From the NCBI RefSeq assembly GCF_042466685.1, contig NZ_CP170448.1, positions 2,046,001-2,110,000 of the forward strand: a DNA stretch of 64,000 bases, written 5' to 3'. How positions within the stretch are numbered: the stretch's first letter is position 1; every line of letters starts with the position of its first letter. The translations under genes were made by a program, and so were the position numbers. Origin of the DNA: Vreelandella sp042466685 (lineage in GTDB: Bacteria; Pseudomonadota; Gammaproteobacteria; Pseudomonadales; Halomonadaceae). The notes beneath the pieces are model-generated. The model was not told the origin of the DNA, did no database searches, and saw nothing but the letters and a program-made list of their open reading frames with translations. Positions 58,729 through 64,000 of this stretch are shown one piece after another.

Positions 58729-59673
58729 TCAGCGCTCTCTCACGGTGATCTTGGCGATGGCGGCCGCACGATCACTGAGCGCAGCTTGGCTCTGTGTCCA
58801 GGCTTCTCGCTCTATGCAAAATATGCTCCTTAGCCACGCCAGTGTCAGACGTCGTGTCGCCTCAAGCGCCTCGGGATCCTCTGTCTCGGTCTCTTTCGCG
58901 TCGAGCCCCGCGATTCCGCCAAGCCCATGGCCCACGCCACTGATTGTTAGCAGGGCATCGGCCCCCGGCGCGTCGTAGAAGGCATCCGCGTGCCACTCGG
59001 GGCCGCGGGGCGTGAAATGCGGGTCATCTTCCGCGCCGCAAACCACAAGGGTGGGCAATTCTATGCCACTGAAATCCACGTCAAAGAATGGAAAGCGCCG
59101 AGCATGCTCGGGTCTCATATCAGCGCCACCACGCCCTGGAGTCGCTAGTAGGACACCCGCACGGATGCGCGGATTGGAGAAATCCTCCCCATACAAACGT
59201 CCGCCCAGTATTAGGCTGCAGGTGTGGCCGCCGAAGGAGTGGCCCGCCACGGCGATCCGGTCGTGGTTCAGCCGTCCGGCTATGGCTGGAGCCTGCCGCT
59301 CGATCTCGGCTAATTGGTCGAGGATGGCACGCAGCTCGTCTACGCGCTCGCGCCAGTAGAAGGGGCCTTCAGGTAAGTCGGGGTCAAGTCCGCCGACTCG
59401 TGAACTGGCGTGGGTCGGTTGAATAACGGCAATGCCGCGTTCGGCCCAGAACTGGGCGAGCGGGGCATAGCCGTCTTTCGAGGGGATATAGTTCGATGGG
59501 CCAAAGCCGTGTGACAGGATCACTATCGGCAGGGCATCACCGGCTGCGGGCGCGGTCAGGCGCAATTCCAGAGATTGGCGGCCAGGCATTTCCAGACGGA
59601 TTGGCGTGTAGGCCACGGTCATGGCGGGGGCCGCCGTCGGTAAGGCGTGAGACAACTTGATCAATCGGTTCAT
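58729..59673 (-). CDS. Alpha/beta hydrolase, dienelactone hydrolase / PAF-acetylhydrolase-like
   Basis: ATG 59673 follows GAGGT at 7 nt. The 314-residue protein has the alpha/beta-hydrolase marks ILSHGFGPSNY (oxyanion region, about residue 52), the nucleophile in VAGHSFGGHTCSL, an acid in VVCGAEDDPHF and the His in SGVGHGLGG. HGFG with GHSFGG is the pattern of the chlorophyllase/PAF-acetylhydrolase-like branch. There is no clear signal peptide. Its GC content is higher than in flanking genes, and it is divergent from an AraC gene, so the two may have moved together. Substrate unknown. Confidence 0.82.
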   Translation of the reverse strand: MNRLIKLSHALPTAAPAMTVAYTPIRLEMPGRQSLELRLTAPAAGDALPIVILSHGFGPSNYIPSKDGYAPLAQFWAERGIAVIQPTHASSRVGGLDPDLPEGPFYWRERVDELRAILDQLAEIERQAPAIAGRLNHDRIAVAGHSFGGHTCSLILGGRLYGEDFSNPRIRAGVLLATPGRGGADMRPEHARRFPFFDVDFSGIELPTLVVCGAEDDPHFTPRGPEWHADAFYDAPGADALLTISGVGHGLGGIAGLDAKETETEDPEALEATRRLTLAWLRSIFCIEREAWTQSQAALSDRAAAIAKITVRER

Positions 59674-59730
59674 CTGGTGACCTCGTTTGAAGGTTGACTG
59701 ATGTGAAGCAGAGTGTAGATTGCGGCATCC

Positions 59731-59777
59731 GTTCATGATATGAACAAAAGTCCAAAATAATTCATCAGGAGTCCAAA
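59731..59777. promoter_or_regulatory. Palindrome and direct repeats between hydrolase and AraC genes
   Basis: GTTCAT-GAT-ATGAAC (59731-59745) is a perfect inverted repeat. AGTCCAAA occurs twice in direct orientation, at 59749-59756 and 59770-59777, 21 bp apart, the spacing expected for two AraC-family subunits on one DNA face. The second copy abuts the start of the AraC gene. Binding by that protein is inference. Confidence 0.45.
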
Positions 59778-59780
59778 TCT

Positions 59781-60716
59781 GTGTTCAGTGGCACTGAAGA
59801 CCCTCTTTCAAGCGTTGTCACGCTGCTCAAACCGGCGATTTCTATCTCGAAGAGGGTCGAGGCAGGTGGCCAGTGGAGGGTCGAGAGGAATGACATGGCC
59901 AGCCCCTTCTATTGCGCGATGGTTGAGGGTGTCTGCCGGGTTGAGGTGACCGGTCGCAAGCCGGTCAGGCTAACGGCCGGAGACTTCGTCCTGATTCCCG
60001 ACCTGTATGACTTCAGCATGACCAGCGAGGTGCCGCCGGAACCCAGGGAACCGGGCCAGCCACTTGAAATAGAACCCGGGCGGGTTCGCCTCGGCCCGAC
60101 GGACGCCCCCGTTGAGGTGCGCGCGCTGGTCGGGCATTGCCGTTTTGATACGCCCGCGAGCGGCTTGCTGGTGTCACTGCTACCCGAGATGATCCATGTC
60201 ACCGGGCACGATCGCCTGATGGCACTGCTTCCGGTGATCCACGAGGAGACCCGCGCCGACCGGTCGGGGCGTGAGCTGATCCTCCAGCGGCTGCTGGAGG
60301 TGCTGCTGATTGAGGCGCTCCGCTCGAGCCCTTCCGTAAATATGCCGCCGGGGCTACTGCGCGGGCTGTCAGATCCACAACTGGCCGCCGCCTTGCAGCG
60401 CATCCACGCGGACGCGGGTGTTGAGATTTCCGTCGCCGGGCTGGCGAAGGACGCGGGCATGTCCCGCTCCGGATTCTTCGAGAAGTTCAGGAAGGAAATC
60501 GGACGCGCGCCGATGGAATATGTGACGGACTGGCGCATGGCCATCGCCAAGACGCTGCTAAGGCAAGGCAAACTGACCAACACGGAGATCGCCCTGCAGG
60601 TCGGCTACGGATCTGCCAGTGCCTTCGGGATGGCATTTGTTCGGCATGAGGGCCTCTCCCCCGGTGCGTTTGCAGGCAAGCAAAGACGTAAGAGAGGTTC
60701 AAAGGGAGTGGCTTGA
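59781..60716 (+). CDS. AraC family regulator with cupin_6 N-terminal domain
   Basis: This 311-residue regulator starts at GTG 59781 with AGGAG (59767-59771) 9 nt upstream. The N-terminal cupin domain shows GVCRVEVTGRKPVRLTAGDF and LIPDLYDFSM; the C-terminal half has two helix-turn-helix units (EISVAGLAKDAGMSRSGFFE then GYGSASAFGMAFVRHEG with SPGAFAG). This is the common one-component AraC form found beside oxidoreductase or hydrolase genes. It is divergent from the hydrolase and shares its high GC content. Confidence 0.92.
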   Translation: MFSGTEDPLSSVVTLLKPAISISKRVEAGGQWRVERNDMASPFYCAMVEGVCRVEVTGRKPVRLTAGDFVLIPDLYDFSMTSEVPPEPREPGQPLEIEPGRVRLGPTDAPVEVRALVGHCRFDTPASGLLVSLLPEMIHVTGHDRLMALLPVIHEETRADRSGRELILQRLLEVLLIEALRSSPSVNMPPGLLRGLSDPQLAAALQRIHADAGVEISVAGLAKDAGMSRSGFFEKFRKEIGRAPMEYVTDWRMAIAKTLLRQGKLTNTEIALQVGYGSASAFGMAFVRHEGLSPGAFAGKQRRKRGSKGVA

Positions 60717-60726
60717 GAGAGTGGTT

Positions 60727-61460
60727 ATGATGTTCAGGTTGTTCCCGCTCATGGAGCACTTCTCGGTAACAGCTCAGGTATTTCACGCAGGGGCTTTATG
60801 CGGCACCAATACGTTGGAAGCCGATGAGGTGTCGGGGCAGATGCACTTGGTGCGCCATGGAACGGTTAAAGTGATACATCACGATCACTCGATGAACATT
60901 ACGCAGCCCAGTTCGTTGCTCTATCCACGACCAATTAAGCACCGTTTTATTACCGACCCGAGCGCGGCGCCGATATGGCTTGTGCCAGCTTACGTTTTGA
61001 GGGAGGCGAACAGAATCCGATTGCGGCGAGTTTGCCTAACGTTGTGTGTTTGCCTTTGGATTCCATTGCTGGTGCAGTGCAGGTTCTCGATCTGCTGTTT
61101 GAAGAAGTATTTACTCAGCGGTGTGGTCGAGTTGCGCTCGTTAACCGCCTATTTGAGGTGGTGATGATTCAAATACTGCGACAGTTAATGGAAAACAACG
61201 ATGTGAAGGGGGGAATGCTGGCGGAACGGGCAGGTATGTCGCGCAGTGTGTTTGCTTCCACCTTTCGCGACGTCGTGGGTGATACGCCGGGTCAGTATTT
61301 GCAAGGGTGGCGTATCAGGATGGCACAGCAGGCGTTGAAGCGCGGTAGGCCGATCAAGATTATTACCGGGGAAGTGGGCTATGGAAGCGAAGTGGCCTTA
61401 TCGCGCGCCTTGAAAGCCTACACGGGAATGTCCCAAGACAATGGCGAGAAGCGCAAGTAA
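60727..61460 (+). pseudogene. AraC family regulator broken by a frameshift
   Basis: The first part reads from ATG 60727 (LFPLMEHFSVTAQVFHAGAL; cupin_6 domain with LLYPRPIKHRFITDPSAAPI) and changes frame near 60980. The second frame begins CASLRFEGGEQNPIAASLPN and continues through both helix-turn-helix units (MLAERAGMSRSVFASTF; GYGSEVALSRALKAYTG) to TAA 61458-61460. Joining the frames by restoring one missing base near 60980 gives a continuous AraC protein of about 244 residues. It follows the intact AraC gene by 10 nt. A real single-base deletion or a sequencing error are the choices. Confidence 0.82.
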
Positions 61461-61555
61461 TGTAACAATGGCCCGTCTATACCGCCATTATATGCCCAGA
61501 GCAAAGGGCACCTTGCTAGCGGAGTGGGGTACCCATAAAATGCCTGATTTACGTA

Positions 61556-61583
61556 TTGACATATCTAAAAACATCGATATAAT
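61556..61583 (+). promoter_or_regulatory. Consensus sigma-70 promoter of the ArsR gene
   Basis: TTGACA (61556-61561) and TATAAT (61578-61583) are exact consensus boxes separated by 16 bp. The ATG at 61591 is only 7 nt after the -10, so the transcript would start at or next to the start codon. ATATC (61561-61565) and GATAT (61576-61580) form an inverted pair overlapping the spacer and -10, a probable autoregulatory operator. Confidence 0.75.
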
Positions 61584-61590
61584 AGAGGTC

Positions 61591-61893
61591 ATGGAATTAA
61601 TCGAAATATTTAAAGCCCTCTCAAACCGTACGCGCCTTGAAATCTTAAGAGGTTTGAAGGATCCCGTGAAGAATTTTCCCCCACAGGATGAAGGGGATGT
61701 TCATGAGGTGGGTGTTTGTGTAAGTAGCATTCAAGAAGGCGTCGGGCTATCGCAGTCAACGGTGTCTGGTTATCTTGCAACTCTGCAACGAGCGGGCCTG
61801 ATCGAAGTCAGGCGCATCGGGCAGTGGACCTACTACAAGCGCAATGAAGAAACCATCAGTGCTCTTGCCGAGATCATAAGAAAAGAGCTGTAA
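61591..61893 (+). CDS. ArsR family transcriptional regulator
   Basis: I choose ATG 61591, giving 100 residues, because the ArsR domain begins at once (MELIEIFKALSNRTRLEILR) and upstream codons overlap the promoter. The winged helix contains VGLSQSTVSGYLATLQRAGL as recognition region and IGQWTYYKRNEE as wing. A Cys lies in VGVCVSS (about residue 42) but no CxC metal site is present, so a metal sensor is not indicated; redox or organic ligands are possible. Sites like its own operator stand twice before the dehydrogenase gene at 62046, its likely target. Confidence 0.88.
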   Translation: MELIEIFKALSNRTRLEILRGLKDPVKNFPPQDEGDVHEVGVCVSSIQEGVGLSQSTVSGYLATLQRAGLIEVRRIGQWTYYKRNEETISALAEIIRKEL

Positions 61894-61907
61894 TCATTTA
61901 TGTGCTA

Positions 61908-62045
61908 ATATCGATAAATTGCGATATTTCTTTTTTTAGAAACGAGGATTTGCTATGGGCTGATACCACAAAGGCAACGTTTAAATTTTTACCATTTTAA
62001 ATCGAGAAATCTCGATATACCTTTTTATAGAAGTGAGGATATACA
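61908..62045 (+). promoter_or_regulatory. Duplicated operator-leader unit before the dehydrogenase gene
   Basis: Two similar units stand in tandem. Unit 1 has ATATCG-N8-CGATAT (61908-61927), then a T-rich stretch, AGAAACGAGGATTTGCT and ATG at 61955. Unit 2 has ATCGAG-AAAT-CTCGAT (62001-62016), a T-rich stretch, AGAAGTGAGGATATACA and the real ATG at 62046. From CGATAT to ATG both measure 33 nt. The first ATG opens only ATG-GGC-TGA. The sites resemble the GATAT pair at the ArsR promoter, so ArsR control of both is likely. Confidence 0.6.
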
Positions 62046-63020
62046 ATGAAAGCGCAGATACTTAAAGCATTTAGCGGCCCGGAAGCGTTCGAGCTTAGCG
62101 AGGTATCCAAGCCAGTGCCGCACGCGGGACAAGTGCTGGTGCGGGTACACGCAACCTCCATCAACCCGCTGGACTACCAGATACGACGTGGCGACTACCC
62201 AGACCTGGTGCCGCTGCCGGCCATTACCGGGCATGACGTATCGGGTGTTGTCGAAGCCGTTGGGCCAGGTGTAACGAGCTTTGTGCCAAGCGACGAAGTT
62301 TGGTACACCCCGCAAATTTTTGACGGCCCTGGAAGTTATGCCGAGTACCACGTTGCAGCCGAGAGCATTATCGGGAAGAAGCCGCCCTCACTGAGTCATC
62401 TTGAGGCGGCCAGCCTGACCCTGGTGGGCGGGACGGTGTGGGAAGCACTGGTCGTGCGTGCGGCGCTCAGGGTGGGGGAGAGTATCCTGGTGCACGGCGG
62501 CGCGGGAGGCGTCGGTCATGTGGCGATCCAGGTAGCAAAAGCCATGGGTGCGAGGGTGTTCACCACCGTGCGTGAAGCAAATTTTGAGTTCGCACGGAAT
62601 CTAGGTGCCGATGTGGTCATCGACTACAGGAAAGAGGATTACGTTGAGGCCATCCTGCGGGAAACCGGTGGCCACGGCGTTGATGTAGTGTTCGACACCA
62701 TCGGCGGTGACACACTATCGCGCAGCCCCGACGCGCTCGCTCAACTTGGCCGAGTGGTCTCGATTGTGGACATTGCCCAACCGCAAAACCTTGTGGAGGC
62801 ATGGGGTAAGAACGCCAGTTATCACTTCGTTTTCACCCGACAAAACCGCGGCAAACTAGATGAATTGAGCGCATTGATAGAGCATGGCCAGCTGCGGCCG
62901 CATGTGGGCGCCGTGTATTCGCTTGCCGACATTCCAAGCGCCCACGCGCTGCTGGAGAGTCCCAACAACGGTCTTCGAGGAAAAATTGCGATTGCTGTCG
63001 AGCCATCGCTCATCTCGTAA
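62046..63020 (+). CDS. Zinc-independent MDR oxidoreductase (quinone oxidoreductase-like)
   Basis: This 324-residue medium-chain dehydrogenase/reductase has VRVHATSINPLDYQIRRGDY (about residues 34-53), ITGHDVSGVVEAVGPGV and the coenzyme-binding VHGGAGGVGHVAIQVAKAMG (about residues 146-165). The structural and catalytic zinc ligands of alcohol dehydrogenases are missing, so a quinone- or enone-reductase role with NADPH is most likely. GAGGAT precedes the ATG. It is downstream of an ArsR gene and two operator-like repeats, and 43 nt before a monooxygenase-fold gene. Confidence 0.9.
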   Translation: MKAQILKAFSGPEAFELSEVSKPVPHAGQVLVRVHATSINPLDYQIRRGDYPDLVPLPAITGHDVSGVVEAVGPGVTSFVPSDEVWYTPQIFDGPGSYAEYHVAAESIIGKKPPSLSHLEAASLTLVGGTVWEALVVRAALRVGESILVHGGAGGVGHVAIQVAKAMGARVFTTVREANFEFARNLGADVVIDYRKEDYVEAILRETGGHGVDVVFDTIGGDTLSRSPDALAQLGRVVSIVDIAQPQNLVEAWGKNASYHFVFTRQNRGKLDELSALIEHGQLRPHVGAVYSLADIPSAHALLESPNNGLRGKIAIAVEPSLIS

Positions 63021-63063
63021 GTACGAACTTTTAAACGTTGAACTCAATTTGAGGGAATCTCTC

Positions 63064-63399
63064 ATGGTTTATGAAATCGCTCTGCTGCCTGTTCACAAAG
63101 AACAGATTGAACAGTTCAGACGTGCATTTGACGAGGTCGCTCCTTTGCTCACCCGTGCCAAGGGTTATGGCGGCCACATGCTCGCGAAAGGGATTGAAAC
63201 GCCCGAGTTATTCAACCTGATCGTGCAATGGGCGTCACTTGAGGATCACACGCCGGGCTTCGAAGAGAGTGAAGACCATCAGATGTTCATGATGGGCTTA
63301 GAAGAGTATTTTTCGGAGGAGCCGAAGGTCTACCATATTGAGGGGCACCTTTTACTAAAGGAGAGCATGATGATCAGAACAACCCCTTTGGCACGGTAA
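63064..63399 (+). CDS. Antibiotic biosynthesis monooxygenase-like (dimeric alpha/beta barrel) protein
   Basis: ATG 63064 follows GAGGGAA at good spacing. The 111-residue protein begins YEIALLPVHKEQIEQFRRAF and contains KGYGGHMLAKGIETPELFNL and IVQWASLEDHTPGF, which fits the ABM-like dimeric alpha/beta barrel fold. Members are cofactor-free quinol monooxygenases or heme-handling proteins; the active residues cannot be set from sequence alone. It is in an operon with the quinone-reductase-like gene, which fits quinone or quinol chemistry under ArsR control. Confidence 0.75.
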   Translation: MVYEIALLPVHKEQIEQFRRAFDEVAPLLTRAKGYGGHMLAKGIETPELFNLIVQWASLEDHTPGFEESEDHQMFMMGLEEYFSEEPKVYHIEGHLLLKESMMIRTTPLAR

Positions 63400-63901
63400 T
63401 GCCAGCATATTAGGAGGTTTGTTAGCTGGTTATTGTGAGAAACATACAGGCCTGATGTCGCTAATGTGTAGTAATCGCGGTTTGATCTGACAGTTCCGGC
63501 TTTTAAGTCCACGACTGTCAGGTCAAATTCAGCGATTCAGTGTGGCGATTTTATCGTGATCAAGCTAAATAGGCGCTGGTCGCAGACTAGGTCAACTGAC
63601 TAACTTTGGCCGCAGAGGGGCTGCATATAAAGCCACTCAGTCGATCGGCTCGCAAGGTTTATTATTCGCTACTAAATGATAAGGCTAGTGGTCTATCAAA
63701 GGAGTAGCGAGTCTGTGGGACGAAGAATTGAATCCATTCCTTTCCGAAAGGTTGCTAATGGCGTCCTCTGCTAGTGAGTGGAATTGGTATCGACTGCACA
63801 GTCACTCGTTACGGCGTTGCCTAGATAATATGGCTCTTCCTATTATTGATGCGGTAAAACGCCTTTGTGGATAGCTGGGTCGCGAATTTGAGAACGCTGA
63901 A
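63400..63901. other. 502-bp gap with inverted repeat and a doubtful small ORF
   Basis: Besides the inverted repeat at 63473-63537, I see one small open frame at 63758-63874 on the plus strand (38 codons, starting MASSASEWNWYRLHSHSL and ending AVKRLCG) whose frame is open further upstream without a good start. It looks more like a remnant than a gene, and I do not recognise it. No RNA gene or terminator with a T-tract is evident. Confidence 0.4.
63473..63537. repeat. Long imperfect inverted repeat
   Basis: TTTGATCTGACAGT (63481-63494) pairs with ACTGTCAGGTCAAA (63514-63527), 13 of 14 positions, around a 19-nt loop. Outer arms AATCGC (63473-63478) and GCGATT (63532-63537) extend it. There is no T-tract, so it is not a standard terminator; it may be a miniature mobile element, paired transposon ends, or an extragenic repeat. 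Confidence 0.6.
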
Positions 63902-64000
63902 GTGAATATTGAAGAGTTACAGACATTTGTGGAAGTTGCTGAGGCTGGGGGAATTTCGCCGGCTGCGCGGCGACTCGGCGTTTCCAAGTCGATCGTTAGC
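63902..64000 (+). CDS. LysR family regulator, 3' end outside window
   Basis: The frame from GTG 63902 (no stop before the window ends) encodes NIEELQTFVEVAEAGGISPA after the initiator, then ARRLGVSKSIVS, the first two helices and recognition start of a LysR-type helix-turn-helix. An in-frame stop at 63872-63874 rules out a start far upstream. The ribosome site is weak (GAG at 63890), so the exact start is uncertain. Nothing can be said about its effector domain or targets. Confidence 0.85.
   Translation, partial: MNIEELQTFVEVAEAGGISPAARRLGVSKSIVS

Noticed and set aside
59909..60583. Long minus-strand ORF (224 residues) opposite the AraC gene
   Set aside because: It is Ser/Arg/Pro-rich shadow coding produced by the high GC of the real AraC gene, with no domain features.
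1..64000. CRISPR array, prophage or complete insertion sequence
   Set aside because: I found no regularly spaced direct repeats of CRISPR size, no phage structural genes and no transposase gene in the window.

Overview
The window looks like a chromosomal segment from a moderately GC-rich gammaproteobacterium, most likely Halomonas or a close relative in the Halomonadaceae. The basis is the overall protein character, a betIBA choline-to-betaine locus, a glycerol ABC importer locus, an AmpG-like MFS gene and gammaproteobacterial 4.5S RNA and elongator tRNA-Met sequences. The assignment to genus is inference from gene content.

Layout. 1-890: C-terminal part of a subtilisin-like (S8) protease followed by a small protein resembling its inhibitory propeptide. 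948-4440: a VOC protein, then on the minus strand a three-gene tryptophan-to-anthranilate operon (kynA, kynU, formamidase-type hydrolase). 4811-9735: YqjF-like, DUF3592, LemA, M48 protease and GrpB proteins. 9762-14521: azoreductase with divergent LysR; MgtC; SDR plus Atu4866-domain protein with divergent AraC. 14717-16278: AbiE type IV toxin-antitoxin pair under a perfect 19-bp inverted repeat. 16365-24295: topB, an AarF-type kinase, GNAT, SEC-C protein, AmpG-like MFS and SlyD-like FKBP. 24313-29882: an FNR/Anr box with a 40-residue membrane protein, a periplasmic molybdopterin-domain protein with a collapsed diguanylate cyclase behind it, and an opposing operon of cupredoxin-like protein, dCache-GGDEF-EAL protein, DUF3034 outer membrane protein and a lipoprotein truncated haemoglobin. 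30158-37028: proS, a lipoprotein, amidase, nfo, a glycerophosphodiesterase and a quinone oxidoreductase.

37292-49696 contains an SLC13 permease and a glycerol regulon: glpR and glpK forward, glpD and a six-gene glycerol ABC importer (glpSTPQUV order) backward. Sites resembling GlpR operators lie before glpK and before glpS. 49918-57705: a long-chain acyl-CoA dehydrogenase (fadE) and betIBA, with a choline-binding protein (choX) divergent from betI across a BetI-type palindrome. The betB-betA gap holds a 115-nt nested inverted-repeat element. tRNA-Met and the SRP RNA follow.

58268-64000 is a patchwork: a 5'-truncated LysE remnant, a hydrolase/AraC pair, a frameshifted AraC gene, an ArsR regulator with a near-consensus promoter that suggests a leaderless mRNA, a duplicated operator/leader unit in front of a quinone-oxidoreductase-type dehydrogenase, a monooxygenase-fold protein, a 65-bp inverted repeat and the start of a LysR gene. 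This part shows the most gene decay and possible transfer. The observations I rate highest are the redox/c-di-GMP cluster with its collapsed cyclase gene, the AbiE operator, the FNR-boxed microprotein, the betB-betA structured element and the duplicated ArsR leader.
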